DNA of 64,000 bases from Carboxylicivirga sediminis. GTDB lineage: Bacteria > Bacteroidota > Bacteroidia > Bacteroidales > Marinilabiliaceae. The DNA lies in the NCBI RefSeq assembly GCF_018156225.1, contig NZ_JAGTAR010000001.1, forward strand, positions 310,001 through 374,000, written 5' to 3'. This document shows positions 11,365 through 19,372 of the stretch, piece by piece. Below the pieces are notes generated by a model. It was not told the origin of the DNA and searched no databases. It saw only the letters and a list, made by a program, of their open reading frames with translations. The first letter of the stretch is position 1. Every line of letters starts with the position of its first letter. The position numbers were made by a program, and so were the translations under genes.

Positions 11365-11910
11365 CTATTCCTTTTCAACCTGCATAAAACTCAACTCTAA
11401 TGGTGTCTTTCGTCCGAAAATTTTCACCATCACTTTTAATTTCTTCTTCTCTTCGTTAACTTCCTCAATTAAGCCATTGAATCCATTAAATGGACCATCA
11501 ATTACTTTGATTGTTTCACCAACAAAGTAAGGTACATTGATTTCCTCATCGGTCTCATTCAATTCGTCAACCTTACCTAATATACGGTTAACCTCCGATT
11601 GACGCAATGGTACCGGCATATCATCATTATCATTGAGGAATCCGATAACATTAGGAATATTTCTAAGGATATGTGGTATTTCACCCACCATCGCCGCTTC
11701 AACCAAAACGTAACCTGGCAAATAAGGACGCTCCTTACTTACTTTTTTACCGTTACGAATCTGGTAAACTTTTTCGGTGGGAATTAATACCTGGCTAACG
11801 TAATCAGTCAGCTTAAGGCCGGCGATTTCGCTCTCCACATATTCTTTAACCTTCTTCTCTTTTCCTCCGATTGCACGAAGGACATACCATTTCTTACTGA
11901 CTTCTGCCAT
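11365..11910 (-). CDS. nusG: Transcription termination/antitermination factor NusG
   Basis: 181-residue elongation factor that rides on RNA polymerase and couples it to the ribosome or Rho. The NGN domain begins KKWYVLRAIGGKEKKVKEYV and contains PYLPGYVLVEAAM; the C-terminal KOW domain contains VKVIDGPFNGFNGLIEEV. It starts 20 bases after secE, the arrangement found in almost all bacteria, and precedes rplK. The length without inserts is typical of Bacteroidota NusG. Confidence 0.98.
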   Translation of the reverse strand: MAEVSKKWYVLRAIGGKEKKVKEYVESEIAGLKLTDYVSQVLIPTEKVYQIRNGKKVSKERPYLPGYVLVEAAMVGEIPHILRNIPNVIGFLNDNDDMPVPLRQSEVNRILGKVDELNETDEEINVPYFVGETIKVIDGPFNGFNGLIEEVNEEKKKLKVMVKIFGRKTPLELSFMQVEKE

Positions 11911-11930
11911 TATTTGAGAGTCCTTATAAA

Positions 11931-12125
11931 TTAGTAAAGGCGTTTATATACCCAGTCAAGAATTGTATCAAACGAATAATCCATTGCAAAGACAACGCCT
12001 GCTATAATCACTGAGGCTACCATTACCACGATAGCACTGTTAGTCAGTTCTGACCAACTTGGCCATGATGTCTTATGAATTAGTTCATTCTGAACATCCT
12101 TGAAATATGCTGTTATCTTACTCAT
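11931..12125 (-). CDS. secE: Preprotein translocase subunit SecE
   Basis: Single-pass inner-membrane subunit of the SecYEG channel, 64 residues from the ATG at 12125. The amphipathic cytosolic helix has the family signature ELIHKTSWPSWSEL, followed by one membrane segment (SAIVVMVASVIIAGVVFAM). A second in-frame ATG at 12137 would add four residues; I prefer the shorter form because MSKI..YF matches the usual start of the family. It lies between tRNA-Trp and nusG, the classical order tuf-trnW-secE-nusG. Confidence 0.95.
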   Translation of the reverse strand: MSKITAYFKDVQNELIHKTSWPSWSELTNSAIVVMVASVIIAGVVFAMDYSFDTILDWVYKRLY

Positions 12126-12184
12126 AGTATTTTTCATTAGTTTGCCGGCCCTAAATTTAAGAATCTAAAACCGGCTCTTTTGTG

Positions 12185-12257
12185 CACGGGAGGAGCGACT
12201 CGAACGCCCGACACCTGGTTTTGGAGACCAGTGCTCTACCAACTGAGCTACACCCGT
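12185..12257 (-). tRNA. trnW: tRNA-Trp (CCA anticodon)
   Basis: 73-base cloverleaf read on the minus strand. The anticodon loop is CTCCAAA, giving anticodon CCA; the D-arm TAGCTCAGTTGGTAGAGC and T-loop TTCGAGT are standard. The acceptor stem ACGGGTG/CTCCCGT has one T-T mismatch at pair 6:67. CCA is not fully encoded. It lies between tuf and secE. Confidence 0.96.
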
Positions 12258-12260
12258 AAA

Positions 12261-12287
12261 ATAACCGGAAGCAGTACTTCCGGTTAT
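12261..12287 (-). terminator. Strong hairpin between tuf and tRNA-Trp
   Basis: Perfect 11-bp stem ATAACCGGAAG/CTTCCGGTTAT with a 5-base loop, 20 bases past the tuf stop and only three bases before the tRNA. On the minus strand four T residues follow. It may be a partial terminator for tuf or a processing site that frees the tRNA 5' end. Confidence 0.6.
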
Positions 12288-12306
12288 GGTATATTCTAAT
12301 CAGTGA

Positions 12307-13494
12307 TTAGTCAAGAATTTCAGTTACCTGACCAGCACCTACTGTACGTCCACCTTCGCGGATAGCGAAACGAAGACCTTGGTTCAATGCTACTGGGTAA
12401 ATCAAATCTACAGTGATAGTTACGTTATCACCAGGCATTACCATTTCAGTTCCTTCTGGAAGAGTAATCTCACCTGTTACGTCAAGCGTACGCAGGTAGA
12501 ACTGAGGACGGTACTTATTGTGGAAAGGAGTGTGACGACCACCTTCTTCTTTCTTCAATACATAAATCTCACCTTTGAACTTAGAGTGAGGAGTGATTGA
12601 ACCTGGCTTAGCTAATACCATACCACGCTTAATCTCTTTCTTGTCGATACCACGTAATAACAGACCTACGTTATCACCAGCTTCACCGCGATCAAGAATC
12701 TTACGGAACATCTCAACACCAGTACATACAGTCTTCTTACCTTCAGCACCAAGACCGATGATTTGCATTTCTTCACCTGAGTTGATAACACCAGTTTCGA
12801 TACGACCTGTAGCTACAGTACCACGACCAGTGATAGAGAATACATCCTCAACAGGCATCAAGAATGGCTTTTCAACGTCACGTGGAGGAAGTGGAATCCA
12901 CTCATCTACAGCGTTCATCAATTCCATTACTTTTTCAACCCACTCTTCTTCACCGTTCAATGCTCCAAGAGCAGAACCCATGATTACTGGAGAATCATCA
13001 CCTTCGAACTCGTAGAAGCTCAATAGATCACGAACTTCCATTTCAACTAGTTCAAGAAGCTCTTCGTCATCTACCATATCAACTTTGTTCAAGAATACAA
13101 CGATCTTAGGAACGTTTACCTGACGACAAAGCAGGATGTGCTCACGAGTTTGTGGCATAGGACCATCAGTAGCAGCACATACAAGAATAGCACCGTCCAT
13201 CTGGGCAGCACCAGTTACCATGTTCTTAACGTAGTCGGCGTGACCTGGACAGTCAACGTGTGCGTAGTGACGATTTTCAGTTTGATACTCAACGTGAGCA
13301 GTATTAATTGTAATACCCCTTTCTTTTTCTTCAGGAGCGTTATCAATTTGATCGAAGTCTTTCACTTCAGAAAGTCCTTTGTCCGCCAATACTTTAGTAA
13401 TTGCAGCAGTCAAGGTAGTTTTACCGTGGTCAACGTGACCAATGGTTCCGATATTAACGTGAGGCTTCGTTCTTACAAATGTTTCTTTAGCCAT
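12307..13494 (-). CDS. tuf: Translation elongation factor Tu
   Basis: 395-residue GTPase that delivers aminoacyl-tRNA to the ribosome. G motifs are in place: GHVDHGKT near residue 19, DCPGHADY (G3), NKVD (G4), and SALGA-like G5. Effector-region [12 protein letters not shown] and domain 2/3 motifs ([29 protein letters not shown]) are complete. It follows tRNA-Tyr and tRNA-Gly and precedes tRNA-Trp, secE and nusG on the same strand, as in many Bacteroidota. Codons are strongly biased, as expected for a very highly expressed gene. Confidence 0.99.
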   Translation of the reverse strand: MAKETFVRTKPHVNIGTIGHVDHGKTTLTAAITKVLADKGLSEVKDFDQIDNAPEEKERGITINTAHVEYQTENRHYAHVDCPGHADYVKNMVTGAAQMDGAILVCAATDGPMPQTREHILLCRQVNVPKIVVFLNKVDMVDDEELLELVEMEVRDLLSFYEFEGDDSPVIMGSALGALNGEEEWVEKVMELMNAVDEWIPLPPRDVEKPFLMPVEDVFSITGRGTVATGRIETGVINSGEEMQIIGLGAEGKKTVCTGVEMFRKILDRGEAGDNVGLLLRGIDKKEIKRGMVLAKPGSITPHSKFKGEIYVLKKEEGGRHTPFHNKYRPQFYLRTLDVTGEITLPEGTEMVMPGDNVTITVDLIYPVALNQGLRFAIREGGRTVGAGQVTEILD

Positions 13495-13577
13495 AACTCG
13501 AAATATTAGACAATTAGATATAAATTAAATCTTAATTTAAAGCATTTTAAGGAATCATTATCACAGCTCCAAAAGAG

Positions 13578-13650
13578 AGCGGGAGACGGGGCTCAAACCC
13601 GCGACCCTCAGCTTGGAAGGCTGATGCTCTATCAACTGAGCTACTCCCGC
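13578..13650 (-). tRNA. trnG: tRNA-Gly (TCC anticodon)
   Basis: 73 bases on the minus strand. Acceptor stem GCGGGAG/CTCCCGC is perfect, the anticodon loop is CTTCCAA (anticodon TCC), and the D and T arms are standard. CCA is not encoded. It is 75 bases after tRNA-Tyr and 83 bases before tuf, so all three are probably on one transcript. Confidence 0.97.
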
Positions 13651-13725
13651 ATTTTTCGCAGGACGTTAAAGATAAGTAAATTAAACTTCAATGTCAGCAA
13701 AAAACAGATTTTGTTCCTAAAAAAG

Positions 13726-13808
13726 TGGGGAGAGCAGGATTCGAACCTACGAAGACATAAGTCAGCGGAGTTACAGTCCGCCCCAGTTGGCCACTTTGGT
13801 ATCTCCCC
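13726..13808 (-). tRNA. trnY: tRNA-Tyr (GTA anticodon)
   Basis: 83 bases on the minus strand with the long variable arm expected of a class II tRNA. Acceptor GGGGAGA/TCTCCCC pairs fully; the anticodon loop is CTGTAAC (anticodon GTA). It is the first gene after the promoter at 13948-13978. Confidence 0.97.
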
Positions 13809-13872
13809 ATTGATTTTTCAATAATATTTAAAGACCGTTGTTAGTTTCAAAACACTAACTTTATTTCATTTT

Positions 13873-13905
13873 AATAGGCCGATAACCTTGGTCAATCAGC
13901 CTATT
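13873..13905 (-). other. Leader hairpin upstream of tRNA-Tyr
   Basis: Outer stem AATAGGC/GCCTATT (7 bp) with further partial pairing inside, including ACC/GGT. It lies in the transcribed leader between the promoter and tRNA-Tyr. It may mark RNA processing; no known riboswitch is recognised. Confidence 0.35.
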
Positions 13906-13947
13906 TATAGCGCTTTAGAGCACTTCTACTACCCTAAAATCGGTGTG

Positions 13948-13978
13948 CAAATGTATAATTAATTTTCAAGAACACAAA
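13948..13978 (-). promoter_or_regulatory. Promoter for tRNA-Tyr/tRNA-Gly/tuf and downstream genes
   Basis: On the minus strand, TTTG (13978-13975), 19 bases, then TACATTTG (13955-13948). This matches the primary sigma factor consensus of Bacteroidota, TTTG-N19-21-TAnnTTTG. It lies 21 bases after the hpf stop and about 140 bases before tRNA-Tyr, with no other gene between. Confidence 0.8.
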
Positions 13979-13998
13979 AAAATAAATCTTTTTTTTAT

Positions 13999-14298
13999 CT
14001 ATTTAGCTCTCACCTTTTCCTTCCATTTAATCAGCTGCTTACGCAGGGCATCAACTGACAAATCCACCCCCTCTTCAAATGTCTTACATTGCTTTTTCGC
14101 AAACAGCTCTCCCCCCGGAATATTCAGACTTATCTCTGTCACTTTATTCTCCGTTGAGTCAGACTTATCTAACTTCAGAATCACCTCGGCTGAAACAATC
14201 CCATCAAAGAACTGCCCCATTTTCCCAACTTTTTGCTGAATAAACTCCTCTAACTGTGCAGACGCAGTAAAGCGTACGGATTGAATTGTAATATTCAT
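13999..14298 (-). CDS. hpf: Ribosome hibernation-promoting factor, short form (HPF/RaiA family)
   Basis: 99-residue protein of the HPF/YfiA family, which binds the 30S decoding region and helps silence ribosomes in stationary phase. The sequence MNITIQSVRFTASAQLEEFI, the VILKLDK strand and the basic C-terminal helix LRKQLIKWKEKV fit the family. It lacks the C-terminal dimerisation domain of long HPF, so it is a short-form protein. Its ATG overlaps the xerC stop by four bases, implying translational coupling in the operon rpsU-xerC-hpf, a recurrent order in Bacteroidota. Confidence 0.93.
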   Translation of the reverse strand: MNITIQSVRFTASAQLEEFIQQKVGKMGQFFDGIVSAEVILKLDKSDSTENKVTEISLNIPGGELFAKKQCKTFEEGVDLSVDALRKQLIKWKEKVRAK

Positions 14299-15200
14299 AA
14301 ATAATCCTCCATCTTTTCGGCTCTTGGATGAGCCTGTTTATAAATAGAATTTAATTGCGCATAAGTATTGTGTGTATAAACCTCTGTTGCTGCCAGATTA
14401 GCATGTCCCATCAATTCCTTTATGGCATTCAAATCAGCTCCCCTGTTTAACAAAGCCGTTGCAAACGAATGCCGAATTACATGAGGACTTTTCTTTGCCA
14501 CTGTTGAAACCTGCCCCAAATACCTGTTTACCACCCGGTAAACCAATTTGTGATAGACAGGCAACCCCTTTTCAGTTAAAAAAATGTGCCTACCTGAGCA
14601 ATCCGGAAACTCACTATCCTTGCTCTTTAGATAACCAACAAGTGAAACTTTTAGTTCCGGAATAATAGGAATAATCCGTTCTTTATTCCGCTTCCCTTTT
14701 ACTTTCAATAATCCATTAGCTAAATCAAGCTGCTCAATTGTCAAGCCGGCTAATTCAGAAAGGCGCATACCGGTATTGTAAAACATCTCGATAATCAAAC
14801 GATCACGCTGCCCTTTGAATCCCTTCCCGAAATCAACTTTATCAAGCAACAAATCCATTTCCTGCTCCTTAACAAACACAGGCAAACGCTTAGGAAGTTT
14901 TGGAACAGAAACATATTCCGCCACATTGGTCTCCACAACACCCTGTTGCATCAAATACCGAAATAAAACTTTAAGTGTAGAAATTTTACGGGTTACCGAT
15001 CGTGCTGTTACACCATCATTAACCAACTTAACAACCCAGGATCGGATTGTTTTCGAAGTAACTTCATTCCAGAACCCTATATCACAACCATTCAAATACT
15101 CACAAAACTGATTAACATCCGTCTTGTAGGCAGTGATCGTATGCGGAGAATTTCTCCGCTCAAATTCCAGATATTTAAAGAAAGAATCTAAGTATTGCAT
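14295..15200 (-). CDS. xerC: XerC/XerD-type tyrosine recombinase
   Basis: 301-residue site-specific recombinase of the Xer family, which resolves chromosome dimers at dif. The N-terminal SAM-like domain covers about residues 1-90 (SPHTITAYKTDVNQFCEYL), and the catalytic domain carries the expected residues: Arg in NTGMRLSELAGL, Lys in VKGKRNKERIIPI, HVIRHSFAT, and GHANLAATEVYTHNTY with the nucleophilic Tyr. The start is the ATG at 15200; the codon before it is TTG. Its position between rpsU and hpf in a housekeeping operon argues for the cellular Xer enzyme rather than a mobile-element integrase. Whether it is C or D cannot be settled from sequence alone. Confidence 0.93.
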   Translation of the reverse strand: MQYLDSFFKYLEFERRNSPHTITAYKTDVNQFCEYLNGCDIGFWNEVTSKTIRSWVVKLVNDGVTARSVTRKISTLKVLFRYLMQQGVVETNVAEYVSVPKLPKRLPVFVKEQEMDLLLDKVDFGKGFKGQRDRLIIEMFYNTGMRLSELAGLTIEQLDLANGLLKVKGKRNKERIIPIIPELKVSLVGYLKSKDSEFPDCSGRHIFLTEKGLPVYHKLVYRVVNRYLGQVSTVAKKSPHVIRHSFATALLNRGADLNAIKELMGHANLAATEVYTHNTYAQLNSIYKQAHPRAEKMEDYL

Positions 15201-15274
15201 CAACAGAGGGTGTCCTTTTATGCTTTAAACGAATATACGAAAAAAGCAGTAAACAGACGCCCTCCGCAAGCAAT

Positions 15275-15466
15275 TTATTCAGACTCGCGCTGCAATTGCT
15301 CGATGTATATAGCTTTTTTTACTTGCTCTCTTCTGATTACAGATGGCTTAGTAAATGCCTGACGCGATCTCAACTCACGCATAGCACCAGTCTTTTCGAA
15401 TTTTCTTTTGAATTTTTTAAGAGCTCTTTCGATGTTTTCGCCCTCTTTAATAGGAATTACTATCAT
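15275..15466 (-). CDS. rpsU: 30S ribosomal protein S21
   Basis: 63-residue basic protein of the small subunit; MIVIPIKEGENIERALKKFK and FEKTGAMRELRSRQAF are S21 signatures. First gene of rpsU-xerC-hpf, with a well-formed promoter about 25 bases upstream. In Bacteroidota S21 is thought to take part in blocking the anti-Shine-Dalgarno end of 16S rRNA, in line with the weak ribosome-binding sites seen throughout this window. Confidence 0.97.
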   Translation of the reverse strand: MIVIPIKEGENIERALKKFKRKFEKTGAMRELRSRQAFTKPSVIRREQVKKAIYIEQLQRESE

Positions 15467-15490
15467 AACGCTTACTTTTTATTTGGACCG

Positions 15491-15521
15491 CAAAATTAGT
15501 CATTAAACCGCAAAATTTCAA
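15491..15521 (-). promoter_or_regulatory. Promoter of rpsU-xerC-hpf
   Basis: On the minus strand TTG (15521-15519), 20 bases, TAATTTTG (15498-15491), a full match to the Bacteroidota promoter pattern, 25 bases upstream of the rpsU start codon. Confidence 0.8.
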
Positions 15522-15556
15522 CAGCTTGAAGCATTTTCACTACCCAACCTTAATTT

Positions 15557-15570
15557 TTTGCAGCTGCAAA
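15557..15570. other. Perfect 14-bp palindrome
   Basis: TTTGCAGCTGCAAA, between the HhH gene stop and the rpsU promoter. On the minus strand it is followed by more A residues and no T run, so it is not an obvious terminator; it could be an operator. Confidence 0.3.
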
Positions 15571-15633
15571 GAAAATGAAGTTTAGTGATTACAACAAATT
15601 TTCGCCCTTATTTTTTCAATGAATTATTGCTAT

Positions 15634-16557
15634 TTACCTGACATCAACAACAAAATACCTGGCCAACAGCTGCATGTCAGCTTTAGCAAAAGAGAGTGAA
15701 TCACGAAACTGCATTATTGAATTGAGTTGACCAGCCTTTCGAATCTCATAAATATCCTTGGCCATATAAAAATCAAGGTACGGATGGTTCTTCATCTGTT
15801 TCAGGCTGGCTTTTGTAATATCCATTGGCATCACCAGTTTATCATCCACTTTAAGGTACTCTCTGTTTTGCTCAATCACTTGCATCGAAAGCCCATACAC
15901 CTCACCCAGCTGTTCAACAGAACAATAACCGCCTATCCTATTTCGATAAGCCACAATACGCTTTGACAGCACCGGACCAATTCCCCTTAACAAGGCAAAC
16001 ATGGCCGTGTCTGCACTATTAATTTCTATTGTCAATTTTGGCCTGACATCCACAAGCACCTCAGTTTTCTGGTGTGTTTTTATATGCTCATCTTCACGTT
16101 CCACAATATTATTTGCAGCATAACTCAACCATTTCTTAGTCTGATAGCTTGCTTTCTGACCCACATCATCGCAAAGGATATAGTTTTCGAGCTTAGCATA
16201 CAACACTGAATCCACTCCATAAATACTCTTAAGCTTCTCCGGCGTTTTGATTTTCCCTCCCGCTTCTCTGTATTTTAATAGATTTATAATAGCATGAGTG
16301 GAGAAACCCAGGATTTGCAACCTACTTACGCTCTCATGATTGGGATTAAAAAAGAAAACAGTATCCGGCTTAGTTTTCCTGGAGACGTCTTTTGAAACAC
16401 TAACACCTTCAGCCCATGCAATTAATTCTTGATCCACATAAACTTTGCTCTCGCGCGGCGTAATAAAAAAAACACTACCAACTAATACAAGTAGAACTAC
16501 CAGCGTCAATAAAGCAAGCTGCTCTCTTTTTGATAGTGTCAGTAAATCGCGCCACAT
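15634..16557 (-). CDS. Helix-hairpin-helix protein, membrane-anchored (ComEA-like)
   Basis: 307 residues. One N-terminal membrane segment (about residues 14-34, ALLTLVVLLVLVGSVFFI) anchors an otherwise extracytoplasmic protein. Two or three helix-hairpin-helix repeats follow: ILGFSTHAIINLLKYREAGG near 80-110, and NSADTAMFALLRGIGPVLSKRIVAYR near 178-215 with the GIGP turn typical of DNA binding, then a degenerate C-terminal copy. Such proteins resemble ComEA, the DNA receptor of competence systems, but no other competence gene is near, so a role in DNA uptake is only possible. It starts 9 bases after the symporter gene and is probably co-transcribed with it. Confidence 0.85.
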   Translation of the reverse strand: MWRDLLTLSKREQLALLTLVVLLVLVGSVFFITPRESKVYVDQELIAWAEGVSVSKDVSRKTKPDTVFFFNPNHESVSRLQILGFSTHAIINLLKYREAGGKIKTPEKLKSIYGVDSVLYAKLENYILCDDVGQKASYQTKKWLSYAANNIVEREDEHIKTHQKTEVLVDVRPKLTIEINSADTAMFALLRGIGPVLSKRIVAYRNRIGGYCSVEQLGEVYGLSMQVIEQNREYLKVDDKLVMPMDITKASLKQMKNHPYLDFYMAKDIYEIRKAGQLNSIMQFRDSLSFAKADMQLLARYFVVDVR

Positions 16558-16566
16558 ATTTAAAGG

Positions 16567-17883
16567 TTACAGTAAACCAAGACCATGTAAGAATACAGCA
16601 CTAATAGCCAATGGAGCTATAAACTTGAGAATAACCATCAATATGCCTGTCAGGTAAATCTTACCACCGTGTGCTTTCAGTTCATCTGCTACTTTTGCCC
16701 TACCAAGCACCCATCCTGCAAAAACAGCTATCAAAATACCACCTAAAGGCAATAATATATTTGAAGAGGTCCAGTCGAAGAATTTAAATGCGCCATCAGA
16801 CAATACACAGAACGCTCCCAATACTGATATACTACTCGCAGCAATAATAGTTGCCTTCTTACGGGTCAAACCAAGTTCTTCTACAAAATAGGCGACCACA
16901 ACTTCCAACAAAGAAACAGATGAAGTGAGCGCCGCAATCACCAGTAGAATAAAGAATGCGACAGAAAAGATATACCCTCCTTGCATGCTATTAAATACAT
17001 TTGGCAACGTTTCAAAAACTAAACCAGGACCCGAACTTGGATCGATACCAAAGGCAAAAACGGCCGGAAAAATAGCCACCCCCGCCAGTACGGCAATTAA
17101 ACTATCTGCAAAAGAAACAGAGACAGCAGTATGAATCAGGTTTTCTTTCTTTTGAATGTAAGAACCATATGTGGCTATCACACCCATACCAATACTCAAA
17201 GAAAAGAAGGCCTGACCTAAAGCCTCAAGTATTACATCTCCACTTAGCTTTGAAAAATCAGGTTTAAACAAAAAAGCTAAACCAGCTTGCGCACCTTCAA
17301 GACTAACCGACTTGATACTTAAGATGATAATAATAACCAGCAATAAAGGCATTAAAATCTTCGTATATTTTTCAATACCATTTTTCACACCTCCTATCAC
17401 TATACCAGCGGTCAATATCATAAAAACACCAACCCACACCAGAGGGCCAACTGTGGAGGATTGAAACTCACTAAAGAAAGCACTTAACTCTGATGGTGTC
17501 ATACCCGATAAACTATCGGTTATGGCCAGATAAGTGTATTCCATGGTCCAGCCAGCAACAACAGCATAAAATGCGAGAATCATAAAAGCCGCGCCAACTC
17601 CCATTATACCAACCGACATAAACAGTGGTTTATCAGGAGCCAGTGTTCGGAAGGCACCGAATACACTTTTTTGAGCCCTACGTCCTATCAATAATTCAGA
17701 CAACATTACAGGCAGACCAATCATCACAATAAAAAGAAGGTAAACCAACAAAAAGGCACCCCCACCATTTTCACCAGCAACATAAGGGAAACGCCATATA
17801 TTCCCTAAACCTACAGCTGAACCTGCCGCTGCAGCAATAACTCCAAACTTATTTGTAAAACCATCTCTTGATGTAGCACTCAT
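16567..17883 (-). CDS. Sodium-dependent symporter of the neurotransmitter:sodium symporter (SNF/SLC6) family
   Basis: 438-residue inner-membrane protein with about 11-12 membrane segments. The first two helices carry the sodium/substrate-binding signature GSAVGLGNIWRFPYVAGENG, followed by GGAFLLVYLLF, and the second conserved block FSLSIGMGVIATYGSY is present. Family members such as LeuT and MhsT import amino acids together with sodium; the substrate here cannot be read from the sequence. It starts with ATG downstream of the fba terminator and is followed after 9 bases by the HhH gene. Confidence 0.93.
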   Translation of the reverse strand: MSATSRDGFTNKFGVIAAAAGSAVGLGNIWRFPYVAGENGGGAFLLVYLLFIVMIGLPVMLSELLIGRRAQKSVFGAFRTLAPDKPLFMSVGIMGVGAAFMILAFYAVVAGWTMEYTYLAITDSLSGMTPSELSAFFSEFQSSTVGPLVWVGVFMILTAGIVIGGVKNGIEKYTKILMPLLLVIIIILSIKSVSLEGAQAGLAFLFKPDFSKLSGDVILEALGQAFFSLSIGMGVIATYGSYIQKKENLIHTAVSVSFADSLIAVLAGVAIFPAVFAFGIDPSSGPGLVFETLPNVFNSMQGGYIFSVAFFILLVIAALTSSVSLLEVVVAYFVEELGLTRKKATIIAASSISVLGAFCVLSDGAFKFFDWTSSNILLPLGGILIAVFAGWVLGRAKVADELKAHGGKIYLTGILMVILKFIAPLAISAVFLHGLGLL

Positions 17884-17916
17884 ACTTACTTGTTATTTAA
17901 TTCGTTACAATATAAT

Positions 17917-17954
17917 TAAAAAAGAGGCACCAAGTACAAAACCCGTGCCTCTTT
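17917..17954 (-). terminator. Rho-independent terminator of fba
   Basis: Stem AAAGAGGCAC/GTGCCTCTTT (17921-17930 with 17945-17954); on the minus strand followed by six T residues. It lies 30 bases past the aldolase stop. Confidence 0.88.
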
Positions 17955-17983
17955 ATAATGATATTTAAACTCTTAAGTTTTTT

Positions 17984-19060
17984 TTACAGACGATCGATGC
18001 AGTTTAGGTCTTCGAAAGCCACCTTTAAACGCTCAACCAAAGTCTCTTGTCCTTTACGTAACCATACGCGAGGATCATAGTACTTCTTATTTGGTTTGTC
18101 GTCACCTTCTGGATTTCCAATCTGACCTTGCAGGTAATCGCGATTAGCAGCCTCAAACTTACGGATACCATCCCAAGTAGCCCACTGCGTATCAGTATCA
18201 ATATTCATCTTGATAACGCCATAGCTGATTGCTTCGCGAATTTCCTCAAGTGTAGAACCTGAACCACCATGGAAAACAAAGTTAACAGGCTTTTCTGCTG
18301 TATTATGCTTCTTCTGGATGTATTTCTGAGAATCATCAAGGATAGATGGCTTCAATACAACGTTACCTGGCTTGTAAACACCGTGTACATTACCGAATGA
18401 AGCTGCAACAGTAAAGTTTGGAGACACTTCCAACAATTGCTCGTATGCATAACATACTTCCTCTGGCTGAGTGTAAAGCAATGCATTATCTACATCAGAA
18501 TTGTCAACACCATCTTCTTCACCACCTGTAATACCTAACTCAATCTCTAAAGTCATACCCATTTTGCTCATGCGAGCTAAGTATTCTTTACAGATAGCAA
18601 TATTTTCTTCTAATGGCTCCTCTGAAAGATCAAGCATGTGTGAGCTAAATAAAGGCTTACCAGTTTCTGCAAAATGCTTTTCGCTGGCATCCAATAATCC
18701 ATCAATCCAAGGCAATAATTTCTTAGCAGCGTGGTCTGTGTGCAACACAACAGGTACACCATAAGCTTCAGCCAAAGTATGAACATGCTTAGCAGCCGAA
18801 ACAGCACCCAATACCTGTGCTTGCTGACCTTCCAACTTTAAACCTTTACCAGCATAGAATGCAGCTCCACCATTTGAAAGCTGAATCATTACAGGAGAGT
18901 TAACTGCCTTTGCAGCCTCAAGAATACCATTAATTGAATCTGTACCAACAACATTTACAGCAGGCATTGCAAAACCTTCTTCTTTTGCTACTGCTAAAAG
19001 TTTACCTAAGTCATCACCAGTAACAACACCAGGTTTTACAACATCTAATACTCGCTTCAT
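17984..19060 (-). CDS. fba: Fructose-bisphosphate aldolase, class II
   Basis: 358-residue zinc aldolase that splits fructose 1,6-bisphosphate into dihydroxyacetone phosphate and glyceraldehyde 3-phosphate in glycolysis. Zinc and substrate motifs are VVLHTDHAAKK (about residues 105-115), LEIELGITGGEEDGVD, NVHGVYKPGN and FVFHGGSGST. Length and layout fit the class IIA (E. coli FbaA-like) type. It is a single-gene unit: terminator downstream, and a 312-base upstream region that separates it from tamL. Confidence 0.97.
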   Translation of the reverse strand: MKRVLDVVKPGVVTGDDLGKLLAVAKEEGFAMPAVNVVGTDSINGILEAAKAVNSPVMIQLSNGGAAFYAGKGLKLEGQQAQVLGAVSAAKHVHTLAEAYGVPVVLHTDHAAKKLLPWIDGLLDASEKHFAETGKPLFSSHMLDLSEEPLEENIAICKEYLARMSKMGMTLEIELGITGGEEDGVDNSDVDNALLYTQPEEVCYAYEQLLEVSPNFTVAASFGNVHGVYKPGNVVLKPSILDDSQKYIQKKHNTAEKPVNFVFHGGSGSTLEEIREAISYGVIKMNIDTDTQWATWDGIRKFEAANRDYLQGQIGNPEGDDKPNKKYYDPRVWLRKGQETLVERLKVAFEDLNCIDRL

Positions 19061-19372
19061 AGCTTTTAATTTATAGTTCGAAATAATACTTTTCTAAAAA
19101 ACTCTACGAAATTAGTGAAAATCATCGAGAAAAAATTACATTTTTTCACCCACTAACCTCCTATCACTTACACTTATTGTCACAAATTGATTACAAATTA
19201 AAAGCCAAACACATGACAAATATCACTTATATTTTTGTCAATCAATAGCTTTCAGCATACAAGCAGATTTAAAAACATGCAGAATTGTAAAAAAAGAGCA
19301 CTTTGCAATTCTAAAAATTCAACAGTCTCTTTTGGAGTTTTAAAAGAAGTTTAACGATTGTTTACATCTCAT
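19061..19372. other. Intergenic region between tamL and fba
   Basis: 312 bases, AT-rich. It must contain the end of the tamL transcript and the fba promoter. On the minus strand a TAATTTCG sequence about 50 bases before the fba start resembles the -7 box with one mismatch, without a clear partner at -33. No coding sequence or strong hairpin was seen. Confidence 0.4.

Noticed and set aside
14295-15200. Tyrosine recombinase as a sign of an integrated element
   Set aside because: It is in a housekeeping operon with rpsU and hpf and shows no flanking repeats next to the nearby tRNA genes.
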